DNA of 64,000 nt. It comes from Atopsyche davidsoni. Taxonomy: Eukaryota > Arthropoda > Insecta > Trichoptera > Hydrobiosidae. Shown in pieces: positions 22,912-34,781 of this stretch; position 1 is the stretch's first letter; every line of letters begins with the position of its first letter. A program made the translations under genes and the position numbers. The notes under the pieces are model-generated. The model saw only the letters and a list, made by a program, of their open reading frames with translations. It ran no database searches and had not been told where the DNA came from. The DNA lies in NCBI GenBank assembly GCA_022113835.1, contig JAILWY010000010.1, positions 11,829,501 through 11,893,500 on the forward strand. Direction: 5' to 3'.

Positions 22912-23133
22912 ATGGTTCTCAAGCGCAGGAAGAAATCGGCGGCGGAGGCGGGGGTGAGGGTGTCGGAGGGGGTGTCGGAGGGGGTGTCGGAGGGGGTGTC
23001 GGAAGGGGTGTCGCTGCGCCGCGCGCTGGGGAGGCTGACGCGCGGCGCCTCGGGGTGGCTGGGCCCGCGCGCCGGCTCGCTGCTGTCTCTGTGCGAAGAC
23101 GTCTGGAGCGACTTGGCCGCGCTGCCCGCTGAC
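22912..23133 (+). CDS. Nine-exon gene, exon 1 (first coding)
   Basis: Seventy-four codons in phase 0, ending ...DLAALPAD before a GTATGT donor. It contains a 12-bp unit (roughly GTGTCGGAGGGG) repeated four times and encoding VSEG. The minus strand is also open here for 121 codons, because the repeat is free of stops both ways, but only the plus frame connects to good downstream exons. Confidence 0.6.
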
Positions 23134-26077
23134 GTATGTCTACTTTCCTCTCCCGACTTCCGCCCTGCTCTACGTTGCCTCGACATCATCCTGCCGTTAT
23201 TTTCCAGCTTCGCGCGTCCTCGGCCAGCCTCACGAGAGACTCGGACTTCGAGCAGGGCTGCTCCTCAAACTTGCGTAAGTGCACAGCCGAGAACGTCCAC
23301 TCCTCGTTCCATAAATACATGCAGCTTGCAACACAATTTACTAGATCTAAGAAGTATCCACAATAACCTCCCGGACAGCGGTATTTACGTCATTTACGTC
23401 ATTAACGCCCTCGCAATTTATGTGATAACGTTAGACTCAACTTTTGCCCAATCACATATCCTAGAAAATTAACATTAGAATCATTATTGTGCAGTAGAAT
23501 TTGCTATTAAAAGATTTTTAATTATTTAAACAGTTTAAAAACTTTATTTTAGTAATGTCTATTAGATGTACATAAATTCGGACCAAAAACTATGACCTTT
23601 CGACATATTTACATTTTTTATAATTCACACTATCCAAAAAATTTAATTGAAAAGTGATATTTTTATTCAAATTAAAAAAAAAATTAATGTTTTAATTTCT
23701 TAGAATAGTAAAATAAATTAATTGCTAATTTTTTTAAAAATTAATGAACTATTATGCAACTTGTTGTTTTTTTTTTAAAACTAGTTTTTGAAACTATTTT
23801 GTTGTAAAGCAAAGCTAATCGTGAGCTTTGCAATAGATTATAGACCCTTCGCCTTTATAATATAAGCCAAATGCAAAGTACGTCGTAAGAATATATCTAT
23901 TATAAAACAAAAGCACAAATATCGATGTTAAAAAAAAATATATTTATATTGTCTATTTAATAATCTTTACATAAAAAAAACAACTGTTTATTGATACCAG
24001 ATAATTTTCACTACGAGGTTTTTAGTATAGGTTTCTATCAGCTCCGGGGGTAGTAAAACTGTTTTCACGCCTTTAATTTATATTGGCGGTCGTTGAGTAA
24101 TGCAGTTTTCCCCTATCAACGTATTTTGTATACTCCTCAAAGATTACAGCGATGTTGACAATTAAATTATTTCCCCGCTACGCTAGAAAACTTAATTCCG
24201 ACGAGATTGCTGTAGACATGCACACACCTGATAAACTCACACATATACACACTAACGTGTAAATAAAAATGATGATTTGACCTGTTGCTTAAAATGATTG
24301 ATCCCGATTGCTGATGTCGGAAACAGGTCGCGCGCAATCCATGTCTTCGAGCGTGGGCAACCTGCGCGCCGCACCCCCGCGGCCTCCAGCGTCTCGAGCG
24401 CCCGCCGCCCCCAGCGCCTCCGCGGGCGGCCTGGTCTCCGGGATGAGGTAATTGTAGCCTAAAATAAACAAACCCCGGTAAGACGATAGTCGATTGCAAA
24501 TTGTACTCCCCTCCACCAGGCGGAAGTTCTCCCGGCGAGAGCCCCGGCCGGCCAGCTTCGTGTGCGCCGCCACCATCAGCGAGGAGGCGCCCCCCCCCGA
24601 TTGGGTAAGCTACTTACTAGCGATGATGCATGCGCATTAAGTTTGAAAGTTGAGGCATGAGCTGACAAGGAGATATGTTATGACCTGTTTCTCATCAACA
24701 TGGTTCGATCTATTTATAACTATCCTTAATAACTATTAATAATAAGAAAATATTTTTTTATTAATATTATAACAGTATATTAAAAATACAGTTGTTCAGT
24801 TGTCCACCAGCAGTTATGCTTTATCGCCTATTTTTAAAGTGATGCTGTAAGTTTTACAACTGCGTAAATTATATTATGTGTTCTGTCTTATCCGTTAGTT
24901 TATGGGAATTTGACAGTGATGTTCAGATACATTATTTATTAAATGAGAAATTGATTTCCTACTTTATTTTTATTGCACGTGGATACACGGTAAAGAGAGA
25001 AATTCATTAAACAGATTGAACTCACAAGTTCTCCCTCGGGGCTCCCCGACGCTGACTCTCGCAGGTATTTATGGCCATTTCGGTTTCGCATTATATTTCA
25101 TTTAATTTCATTGTTCGCCCCCTTCCCTACGCTTCACATATTAATTATCTGTACCGAGCCGAACTTTGAGCAACGAGAAAACCATATTTTCGATACTACA
25201 TCACGAATTTTTTTGAAATGATATTTACAGTTATCACATTAAAACACAAAATTTCAACGTAACTAAATTATCAATATATTTTAAGTTAAAGTAACCGTAT
25301 TACTGATTAGTGGTGAACTAAAAAAGCAATCCCAACATGTAACTTTGAATGAATATATATTTTTTGATATATGCTTGATTACTAAATCTAAATTGATAAA
25401 ATCAGTATTTTTTTTATAAATTATAACATTTCTTTTAAAAATACAAACATATATATCTTTTCCAAAATTAATAAGGAAATATTTGTATATTTTTTAAATT
25501 AATATTTTTATTTGATTTTGATTTTAAAATAATAAAAATATGTGTAGTGCATTTGACGGAATGATGATTATTAATATAAATTAAATTCTATTCTAGATTG
25601 AATTACAGTTATTATTAGTCAGATACGTAAATACGTACCCTGGATTTGTCAAGAGCATTCACGCAGTGAACGTGGCTTTTTTTCATGACGTAATCCGTCC
25701 TTCAGTATGGAGATATCTCATGGACGTGCATAGAGGATGCCACACAAGGGAATATTCAGGGCTCCAGCCAACCCCCGCATCTTGAATCCCTGCCGGCACC
25801 TCGAGTAAAGGCCGGCCGGCGAGGGTTACGAATGACCTGCACCCGCGCCGGAGTACAGCCTTTATGGCTATACATATTATATCAAAGGCAGTCCGTCCTA
25901 GAAATCGATGTTTGCAGATTATCCTTGAACAATACCAAAGTATAAAAATATTCTAGTCGTATATCGTTTTATAGTTGCAGTTTGCAGTTTTCGTACTCCT
26001 TTTTTTGAAAACGATGTTGGTGGAGTCGCTTTTTTGTAATAATCTTTGAACATTACATGCATATAAACACACACACA

Positions 26078-26112
<35 letters not shown>

Positions 26113-29100
26113 CGACTTTCTCGTAGAACAAATAAATATCATATTCTTGCTTTTTAATCAAAATGAGTTATAAGTATTACTGATTGCAACAGGTTTATTT
26201 TTATGTTTTAGATAACAAAATAATCGTTTCGATTTTTCGTTTCATAAAATTCAGGAAAGAAATTTTAATTTTTAAACCTGAGAATTTGTAGATATGTTTC
26301 GTTAATTTGATACACAATATGAACCACTCGAATGGTGTTTTTTGAATATGTCTTTGTGTTGTAAGGTTTGGTGGGGTTGTTAGAAGAATCGAATGGAATA
26401 CAGCACCCATCTTACAAATCTTTACATTTACAATTGCACAGAGAAAAATCGAATATTTCCCTGGTTGTGACATGTAAGATATTGCAATATGTTCAGTAGG
26501 ACTATATATAGCCTCCCGAGGTTCTTCAGAGATGGGTGGAGAGATTTATAATGGTATATTTTCTATTTAAATGAACGACTTTTCATAGACAAATCGCAAA
26601 AGAACAATATGTTAAGATCTACTCTTCAGGTAGAAAGCTTTTGTTTGGATAAAAAGATGGAAAGTAAATATTTTTTTCATTTGGGTCAATTTTTTTAGCT
26701 GAGATTCTTGTGAAATAAAAAAAAAATGGCTACAGTAAACCTACATTAAGAATGTATAGCCACATATTAAAATAAGACAGAATTTCTGATAATTTAGAGA
26801 ATCATAGAACATATAAACATGAAAATCAATATCAGATTACAAAAAATATTACGCTTGTTAATGTTAAGAACCCCTTGTCCTCCTACGCTCCTTCTCCATT
26901 AGAAATATTTATAGTACCTATGAAATATCGAAGTTGTTTGATATTTCAAATAAATACAATATAAAATCTGTGATAAGGGCTCGGAGATGAGGCATAATAT
27001 TATAAAATAAAAAGATACAAATTGAATTACAAGCTAGTCGCTATATGTTGCTAGAAGATACACGTAAAAGCTGTGTAGATGAATATAAGATAGTGAGGGT
27101 GGAGGGTAGGGGGTGGGCGGGCGGCGCGCGTCAGGGCGGCCAGTCCTTCGCCAGCTGCCTCCGGGAGCGCACGTCCCTGCCCTCGTCTAGAGCTGCGGCC
27201 ACGAAGTATTCAGCCAACAACGACTCAACAATCAGTCAACAATCAACCAACTTTAACATCAATTTCAAGGTATGTTTTAATTTATTATTTTATTTTACTG
27301 ACTTCGGCAGTACCCAGTGAGAGAAAAAAACCTTCTTATACGAGTAGGATGCGCTCCTGAAAAGTTTGAAACTTCTCGTAGAGGTTGAAATTCATATTAC
27401 TGTTATTTTCCACCTAATTTGATTGATTCGTTCTTTTTTATCTTAAGGGTCAACCAAGTAAATATATTTTATGTTAACTTTGATTAAAGTATCATTTGAA
27501 AAGAGATTTTAATTTTTACTTATATTTAATTAAAAGTTTATGTAAAAAGATATAAAAATACTTATTTTAGTTGCCTTTTTATTTAATTCTTCCATTTTCA
27601 TAAAATCTGATAACTTAAAAGAAAGTTTTATCTTAAAACCCTTTTTAAACATGCAATGATTTTTCTGATGAAGAAAATTTGTTATTTTCCATTAAATTAT
27701 GAAAGTTTACATTAGTTTATATTATTTTTTAATTTATGCAAATATTTTTTAATGCTACAAAACAATTAAAATGAAGAAAATAATAAATTTAAGAAATTTT
27801 TGATAAACTTTTAAGTTAAGAAAATTAAAAAGTTACAAATGTTGTAATAAATTTAAAATTAGTTAAATTTTGAATAGCTACATTAAAATTTAATATTCCA
27901 CTCTATACTAGATCGGAAAAGCTGTCTTTTCTTAGATCTGTAATGAAGGTGCAGTAAAGATTTTACTTTTTAAGTAAAATAGCTTAAGATCTGTGAATCT
28001 TTCTCTTTTTACCCCCGTTTTCTGGGGCGTATTCATGAATTCACGTATGCATGAATTTAAGAGAAAACTTTCTTATAAGTAATCAGATTTTATGCAAATA
28101 TAAGTGATTGCAACAAAAAAGACAACTAAAATAATTATTTTAAAAATATTTTTTATTTCATTTTTAATTAAACATAAGATTAAAAATATGTATACCAAAA
28201 CTGGCTAAAAAAAATAGAGGGTATCAATTTTTCGGTGGAATTTGTTAGTCTGATTTGTAAAGGGCGCTTAACTCGTTCAATATTAATCTAACTATCATTA
28301 ACAATCTAAAAATATAGTTGTCAAAATTAAACTTCGTAGATTCGTATATTTTAAATACTTTTTCTGCTGGATTTTTAGGTCTTAAAAACCAGAGACGCTC
28401 AGACGTTTTACAAGAGTTTAAATATTTGCTCATACCTATAATTGAAAATAATTAACTAGTATTAAAAAAAAATATCCTTCATTTTTCGAAAGGCTAGTTA
28501 TAGGAAAAATCGTTCAAAACTAAGCCGAAAATCTTGTATTCAATTAAAAATATTTTTTCTTATAAAGTCCAAGGTTTTTTAAGGGTTGAGTTCAATTCTC
28601 GATCTAAAATTTATCTTAAAGCAAACTGATTTGTACAAACCAGCTACTCAAGACAAAAGCTAGTTTTTGCGACGCAGTTGAGTTCGATTATCGAGCGGAA
28701 CTATGTGTTGTACCCTTGATATGTTTTATTTGAACAAATAACGATTATTATAATTTTCAGTCGTTTGGACTGTGTATAGGACTCAGTAGATGGATTTCGC
28801 GATTCTTGTAATTGCTCGTAATTCCAGAGACCTGTAGTGCAATGTAATGGAGCCGATTGCGAAATAAAAGAAAGTCAATTAGGGATGGTTATGTTTTATA
28901 TTCAATATTATTATACAGTATCTGGGCTTCTGAAGTAATTCGCGTAGTTACTTATTTAATCAATTAGTATCACGGTAGCTTTTGAGCTTAACGAATACTA
29001 AGGAGTGCAAGAAAATTTTCTATAATATTCAATTAAGTCCAACTGAAACGATTTCTTTATATTGAATCTGAAAAAAGTTGCGCTTTTTTAATGCATACAT

Positions 29101-32100
29101 TTTCACTTATAAGAGTTTATAAGATTTTCCTATTCAGCATTTTTCACCAGAAAAGAAACGGGCGGACTCGTTCTCCGTATGATGTTGAAGATCATTCCAA
29201 TTAAAAAAGCTTGCAAGATACTTATATTAAGTATGTTTTCCGGAGTTCGTTTGTAGTTTCCATTGTATTATATTATATGTTGTATCAAACGATTTCTTGA
29301 TATAATTTCAATACTATTGGTAAAATATGTTTCCATTTATGATGATTTGGCAAAACAAAAAGCGGAGCTATGGTATAATTTACCATGAAATAAGAAATAA
29401 CAAGATGGTCACAACCGGTGGCGGAGCGCGGATTCGTCAGCTGTTATATCAGTACACTTTGGAGTTCCGTTTCAAAGTAATCCTTTATTACGATTTATGA
29501 ACATCCATGGTATTTTGCCTTCGAATCTCAACGCAGCATTATTAGCAGAGCATCCGAGCGATGGCGTCGGCTATCAGTGATATTGAAATTGTCAGCATAA
29601 TCTAAATGCCAGAGTTGCGCCCTCGCCGCCCGCTGCAGACAAAGCTGGGGCCGCGGCCTTGCGCCGCCGTTTCTTTTGTGAGGGCCTCTTCGCGGAACCG
29701 TCCCCGCCGCCTGTTCTCCCCGCTTTCCAAATTCCGCACAGAACGATGCGCTACTTCGTATTCTACTTCTTACCATTAAAGGTTTTCCTATAACCAGTCT
29801 CAGGCTAAATAAAAAGCGACCTTTTTTAAGTACTTGCTTATTATTTTCAATGTCAGGTATAAGGAAATATTAAAACCCTTACATCTGGGCATATCTGGAT
29901 TTTAAGGCCTTAAAATCTAGCCGACTAAGTTTTCACAATATGCGAAACATCCAAATTTCGTTTTGATGATTATATCTTTAGATTCATGTTTTTATTATTA
30001 TTAATTAAACGAGTTAAGCGCACAACACACTTTTGATAACCTGCTAACAAATTCCACCAACAAATTGATATCTTGTATTTTTGTTTGCGAGCTATTTTTT
30101 TGTAAAATACCCATTAGCGTCCATTTTTGTGTAAAAAATATATCATTAAAATGGACGCTTATCGATCAGTTGTCAATAGTATTGCCACGCGTGTAGGACG
30201 CTTAAAAAATAGTTTATTACTTCAGGGACAAGAACAGAAATAATCACGAGAAGCTGTGTTAGTTGGCCACACAGCCGATGTGAACTTTTAGACAATACTT
30301 TGTGATGTAACTGGTTGTTTTTTAGTAAATTGCTACACGGAACACTCACTTGGTAAATACGCTATGAAATACAATGATACGTCAGGAAGATGCTTATTAA
30401 TTAACTGTGTACTGGAGATAGCGGTAGACATATTAAAACCAAAAATGTATATTATAAGAAAATATTATGGCAGTAGTCCATTTGATTTTAAACGCCACTC
30501 AACCCTTGTGTGTGGATTGCATTCTACCGGGGCTCTGGTTGTCTGATTTTGGTATAGCTACATTGTAGCACTAAATTAAATGCCAAAAGGTTGTAGATTC
30601 TACGGAGACATTATTTCCATGCACAAATATTTAGTTAAGCTTAGGCACGTTGGTAATAAACATACGATCTCGTTAGTAAATTATGTTTGCATTTATTTCA
30701 TTTTTCAAGTCGCCTCCTGGTCCGGTACTTTGCACGAAGGTGTATGATTCGTTTTTGTTTAAATATAAAAAAACTAAAACACATCTAACTATTTAGTTTT
30801 AATTGCAAAAGGTTACTTAAATATTACTTTTGTTTGAATTGAATTAACGACATCTTTATTTTTTTCATACTAGTACGGATTTAATATAGGAAAATTAAAA
30901 TATTAATATTATTTTCACTGCCTATAACCTTTTTTTGAAAAATCGTCTCAATCCTGTTGAAGTTGTTAAGCAATTTGAAAATTCATCACGCGATGTGAAA
31001 TAGTCATCCAATATCAAGCGCATCTTGCACACAGTAAAAACACTTTATAAGTCATTTTGATGCTAGACGACTTGTTCATCGAGCTTTTATGTACGCAAGG
31101 TTTATGAAACATACTAAAAAAGCATAAAATTTAGCATTATTGTAATGACCAACTTGTAGATACGTTACGAAAAAACAAATAGAAACGGGCATTATAATAA
31201 AATATCTTAATTTTTATTATATTTTCTTGTACTTTCAATTGTTGAATTGTTTTTTTAATTTTAATAAGATAATTGCATTGAATATACAATTTAAACTACA
31301 ATAACTCGAATAAAGCTTACACGGTTTTTATAAAACATATGTGGGAGAAAACTCGACGAGTATATGCGTCACGGACATTAAATGAACAGAGTCCAAGCGA
31401 GAAACTCGTTTTCAGAAGCATATTTTGCTATTCACTTGTAAGCGATCTCCCCTGTGTCCACAGTATTCTCTATTGTGTATTATTTGTCTGTTCTTTACAC
31501 CATGATAAAATAACTGGAAGGTTCTCCAGAAACATGAACGAAAAATCCGGGCTTTGCTCGTATCTCTTGGAAAATATTCAGAAATATTCTTGTTTCAGTA
31601 AATGCGCATGATATCCGGGATGTACGTCTTCAGACCGCATCCGCTCGGCTGCTTGCTGATCTTTCTGTATTGACACAGAAAATTTATTCAGGACAATAAT
31701 TTCCAACACATGTCCATAAAGCAAAAATTTCAAATCGGTTTATCAGTTGCATACATGACAATTGCGCGTGGAAAAATGAATCGAAGATCCCCTGAGGATT
31801 CTAGCGATGTCATTATTTATTTTTAAACCAAGTTTTTCGCAGTTTTATATACTTACCTTGTACCGTAAAACATTAAAATCAATGTGATTTTACACGTAAA
31901 GTGATATAGGTTATATTTTAGTAAGTATCACAAGTCTTTCGTTTTATTTTTTTTGTAATCCACAAATAAACTCAAAAACATTTACAAAATAAAAATATTC
32001 TGATATCCTGTTTTTTTTTCAATAAAATAAAATTTGTAAAATGTATCATCCAAATCTAATTAGATCATTATTTTGAAGAGTTTTTTTATTGAAAACAAAG

Positions 32101-34781
32101 AGCTTATTAAAATGTTAATAGTTTGGGAGTTAAGGTATGGTTTTCCGCTTTCAGGTTCAATTTTTGCATAGGTTTTAATTTTCATCGATTCTCAACTCAA
32201 AATGTCGGCAAACTAATGAAAATTAGTTGCGACATAACATCCAATCACATAATTCAACTTACAAAAACGGTCGAAAAAACCTTCTTCAGTTGTTTCGTTA
32301 TTTTATAATCTACTGAATTAATTAATCATTTGGTCTTAATTTTAGAGTTACAATTTTTTGTTTACTAGAATTGAAACATTGTTTCATTTCGAAAAATATT
32401 AATGGCTAAATAAATTGACTTCATTAATATAAATTATATTTTATAGATACTACTTAAACACGTCATAACTATAAATATATCTCCGTGAAATGAATATGAC
32501 TTTAGTGTGAAGAAACACATTCTAGATTGTCTCTCAATTGCAACAAAACAATATATACAATATATGATAACTTGAAAAAATATTGTGATGAAGTTTTGTG
32601 GGTTGAAAATAATTAATTAAATAAAACCACTATATTGAAAACGCGACGATCGATTGAAGCATATTCTCCCTTATTTTTCACAGTTGTTTTTACATTCGCC
32701 TATTTTGATCTCTGAATTTCTAATAAATTAAATCATATAAAGTATAATTTGAAGTATCAGTGGGTGGAGTCCACGTGCTGCTCTCCGGGAGCTGAGCCTG
32801 AAGCCTTCGGGTGGGCCGCCGAAGGTTGAAATTGAAAAATCAATTTTTTCATCACTCATCACATTCATATACAAATAAATCTATGTTTTACCAAATAATA
32901 TAAACGGTTTAAATAAAAGCTAATGAATACGTTGATCACAAATTTAATAATTTTAAACCGACCTATAATTTTTAGTATTTTGCATCTTTACAATAAAATA
33001 AGTAGAATATCTATACACAGATATAAAAAAAAGATTTTTTTTTTAAAATATAGATAATTAAAAAAATATTATGGATTTTTCCCGTCATTTCATTTGTGAA
33101 TCGATTACTTAGCATTTGAATCGAAAGATTTTGAGCTGTTGAATTTTTATATACCTTCAGTTGAAATAGGATACACCTTAGAGGTTTTATCTAAGGCGCA
33201 CTTTTATTTTGAACAATAAAGCCTTTTATTTTCGGCGAGCCGCCGACGTGAGCCCTCACCCAGACCTCGAGCGGAAGCCCCGCGCCGTCTCGCGCCGCAT
33301 CGCCCCGGAAACGAAGGAGATGCTCGCGGAAGCAACATGTAGTCCTGTGATTGAGCTGTGAGCAGACTTGTTTGCCGGAGATGCACTCGTAGATTTGAAT
33401 CTCAGGTGGATCCCAATAAACATTTTACACGCTTTATAATTATTATCTTAATGTGAGTTCAAGGAGAAATCAATTATAAAATATTATGATAGTTAGTTTT
33501 TAGTTATTATCTGATATATATTTAGTAATTTAGCTGCGTATTTTTAAACGAATTTCCTACGGTAATCGATATTTTTGACTGAGACTACTTGGAAGAATTC
33601 CATTTTAATAGACATAACATGTCTGAATAATCACTCAAGTATTTTATTTAAAATATTAATTTCCAACGCTTTGCGAGTCGAGTTAAGACAACAAGAAATG
33701 GAGTAGACTCAGTAGAAAATACAAATTGAGAAACTGCTGTAATAAATTAGTTCTTAAATAACTTTTACAAAGAAGAGCGATTCTAAAATATGCATCTTAC
33801 GAGCTTTGAAAATGGAGAGAAAATTGCAGCTTATGATTGACAACAAACAGCTTAGAAAGATAATAATGTAATTGGATAAATTTAATTTATCCTGCAGTTT
33901 TCACAGTTGCAACGCAACAATAACAAAAGCAATATTATCCAGAACTAATTTAAATTTATAATTAGATCAAAATAAATAGTAATCAACAACGACTTCACCC
34001 GTAGCCTTTTTGAACCTTTGCTGCCGCGCAGAAAAAGGGAGGTTCAAGGCTCTGCATTATCAAGTCAGCCATCAATTACAATTCGTTGGTGACATCGGCG
34101 CGAGGGTGGATCGTTGACGCGGGACCGCGCTGAAATATCGTTCAATGTCGGAGACGGCGCGCACAAAGTTGGAGACTCCCTGCGTAGGCGATATGGATAT
34201 TACCCCAGACTATATTTCAGTGAAACTGTTCGAATATGTCAGTTTCTATATTTATATATACATGTAATATATACGTAATGATTACGATTTTTTCTAAGCA
34301 TACTATTTTATGAAGATTTGTTTTATTATATTTTTTAAACGATTTTCCCCCATAATGATTATCATTCCAATGGTACCGTTTGTCAATTGGTTTTTTTTAT
34401 ATTTCGTATTATTCTCAAAACAATGAAATTAACGATTACCTTTCAAGCGTATATTTTAAGAAATATTCAGTTCCAGTGACTGACATCTCGCTGAGTTGCA
34501 AAGCTTTGTGGCAAATTAAAATGTCCTTTTCAAAAAGTTCCTTCTTCATAAATCCCAAAAGCTTAAATTAAATTTACAAAAATCTGAATAATAACGTATC
34601 CGAGAGCGGTAAGGCGAAGCTCAGGAGGCCAACGCGGGTCGAGGTAGTCCTGAAGGCGAGCCGGCAACAGATATTTCCATGCCAGGCGATGTTCCGGGAG
34701 CCGCTATTTATCCTCAGCTGCAGCAGCGGCCACCCGACGCCGCCGCGCGCCGACCCGTGCTCCGTTTGCCCTGCACTATAA
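22912..34781 (+). CDS. Nine-exon gene model, unidentified disordered protein
   Basis: Proposed exons are 22912-23133, 23208-23274, 24327-24447, 24520-24604, 25015-25064, 27155-27269, 32761-32824, 33240-33357 and 34718-34781. Every junction keeps the frame and the sum is 906 bases, giving 301 residues and a TAA stop. ATG 22912 has a strong context (acgATGG) and an in-frame TGA just upstream. An acceptor at 22894 implies a spliced 5' UTR. Third positions in exons 2-4 are G or C in 77 of 89 codons. The protein starts MVLKRRKK, has four VSEG repeats (residues 17-32), a more hydrophobic stretch around GASGWLGPRAGSLLSLCEDV (residues 45-64), and then long Ser/Pro/Ala/Arg-rich disorder with basophilic kinase-like sites RRAQS and RRKFS. 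No domain, signal peptide or membrane helix is recognised. Exons 1-4 are the most secure. The later exons sit far apart and depend on phase agreement and codon bias. Confidence 0.5.
23208..23274 (+). CDS. Nine-exon gene, exon 2
   Basis: The acceptor ttattttccag and the donor GTAAGT are both strong, and the preceding intron is only 74 bp. It encodes LRASSASLTRDSDFEQGCSS then NL and ends in phase 1. G or C at third positions in 19 of 22 codons. Confidence 0.7.
24327..24447 (+). CDS. Nine-exon gene, exon 3
   Basis: Begins after ggaaacag and ends at a GTAATT donor in phase 2. It encodes RRAQSMSSSVGNLRAAP followed by a Pro/Ala-rich run to GGLVSGM. Third positions are G or C in 32 of 39 codons. 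Confidence 0.7.
24520..24604 (+). CDS. Nine-exon gene, exon 4
   Basis: A pyrimidine-rich acceptor (gtactcccctccaccag), only 72 bp after exon 3. It encodes RRKFSRREPRPASFVCAATI then SEEAPPPDW and ends at GTAAGC in phase 0. Third positions are G or C in 26 of 28 codons. A run of nine C residues makes it prone to length errors. Confidence 0.7.
25015..25064 (+). CDS. Nine-exon gene, exon 5
   Basis: A short exon after ttcattaaacag, encoding IELTSSPSGLPDADSR and ending at CAG/GTATTT in phase 2. Supported by phase agreement and a GC-rich patch; the acceptor is mediocre. Confidence 0.45.
26067..26112. repeat. Palindromic compound microsatellite (AC)n-(AT)n-(GT)n
   Basis: An (AC) arm, an (AT) centre and a (GT) arm make a self-complementary 46-bp tract, the same architecture as 6931-7017. 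It lies in intron 5 of the nine-exon model. Confidence 0.95.
27155..27269 (+). CDS. Nine-exon gene, exon 6
   Basis: The TTCAAG/GTATGT donor is strong. With the acceptor gtccttcgccag the phase fits exon 5 and the frame reads SCLRERTSLPSSRAAATKYS then ANNDSTISQQSTNFNINFK, ending in phase 0. Another frame (AASPSPAASGSARPCPRLEL) is also open, but has lower third-position G/C. Confidence 0.5.
28222..30070. repeat. Long inverted repeat, about 200-bp arms
   Basis: The left arm (28222-28420) and right arm (29871-30070) match in opposite orientation. Shared words in order include TATCAATTT, GGTGGAATTTGTTAG, GCGCTTAACTCGTT, AATCTAAA and, with one or two changes, GGATTTTTAGGTCTTAAAAA followed by CCAGA. 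The identity is moderate, so the arms are old. The left arm encodes on the minus strand WFLRPKNPAEKVFKIYES and RLILNELSALYKSD; the right arm has a decayed version ending LNELSA. It may be a foldback element of 1.85 kb or two opposite insertions of one coding repeat. It sits in intron 6 of the nine-exon model. Confidence 0.65.
29596..29780 (+). CDS. GC-rich island in intron 6, possible alternative exon
   Basis: After gaaattgtcag a phase 0 frame reads HNLNARVAPSPPAADKAGA and continues GC-rich to about 29725 before a TAA near 29790. It would enter in phase from exon 6, but no donor restores the phase for exon 7. The minus strand is open too (82 codons). It lies between the arms of the inverted repeat. 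Confidence 0.25.
30120..30205. repeat. Foldback-family fragment next to the inverted repeat
   Basis: An inner inverted repeat (TTAGCGTCCATTTT and AAAATGGACGCTTA) is followed by CAGTTGTCAATAGTATTGCC and ACGCGTGTAG, which resembles the arms at 9287-9452 and 18024-18122 read in reverse. Probably a damaged member of that MITE family. Confidence 0.5.
31339..31611 (+). CDS. Unidentified open frame
   Basis: A 90-codon ATG frame containing TRRVYASRTLNEQSPSEKL. It shows no clear codon bias and no splice signals, and lies inside intron 6 of the nine-exon model. Probably a chance frame. Confidence 0.12.
   Translation: MWEKTRRVYASRTLNEQSPSEKLVFRSIFCYSLVSDLPCVHSILYCVLFVCSLHHDKITGRFSRNMNEKSGLCSYLLENIQKYSCFSKCA
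32761..32824 (+). CDS. Nine-exon gene, exon 7
   Basis: A GC-rich island of 64 bases in AT-rich DNA, after gaagtatcag. Phase 0 reading: WVESTCCSPGAEPEAFGWAA then E, ending in phase 1 at GAAG/GTTGAA, a weak donor. Confidence 0.4.
33240..33357 (+). CDS. Nine-exon gene, exon 8
   Basis: Acceptor cttttattttcggcgag. The frame reads ADVSPHPDLERKPRAVSRRI then APETKEMLAEATCSPVIEL, with 28 of 38 third positions G or C. It can end at a GTGAGC donor (33358) or simply terminate at the overlapping TGA 33359-33361, which would make this the last exon. An alternative acceptor at 33221 keeps the same frame. Confidence 0.5.
33567..33607 (+). repeat. Dispersed repeat core, copy 2
   Basis: The segment ATATTTTTGACTGAGACTAC continues to GAATTCCATTTTAAT. 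It matches 44366-44407 and the reverse complement of 1274-1320. Confidence 0.5.
34000..34180 (+). other. GC-rich exon-like island
   Basis: A strong acceptor (ctttgctgccgcgcag, at about 34034) is followed by DNA open in all three plus frames for 19-33 codons, for example KKGGSRLCIIKSAINYNSLV. It could be an extra or alternative exon of the nine-exon gene, but the frame cannot be chosen. Confidence 0.25.
34718..34781 (+). CDS. Nine-exon gene, exon 9 (proposed last)
   Basis: A very good acceptor (ccgctatttatcctcag). In the phase set by exon 8 it reads CSSGHPTPPRADPCSVCPAL and stops at TAA, with strongly G/C third positions. Another frame (LQQRPPDAAARRPVLRLPCT) is open too. No nearby AATAAA was noticed. 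Confidence 0.4.

Noticed and set aside
22824..23189. 121-codon minus-strand frame with TPSD repeats
   Set aside because: It is opposite the first coding exon of the nine-exon model. Its openness comes from the 12-bp repeat, and it has no splice partners.
24167..24576. Two minus-strand frames of 95 and 110 codons
   Set aside because: They are shadows of plus-strand exons 3 and 4, which have better splice sites and stronger third-position bias.
25710..25860. GC-rich patch with MPHKGIFRAPANPRILNPC
   Set aside because: The frame is only 23 codons and the acceptor is weak. It was considered as an extra exon of the nine-exon gene but would end the protein early.
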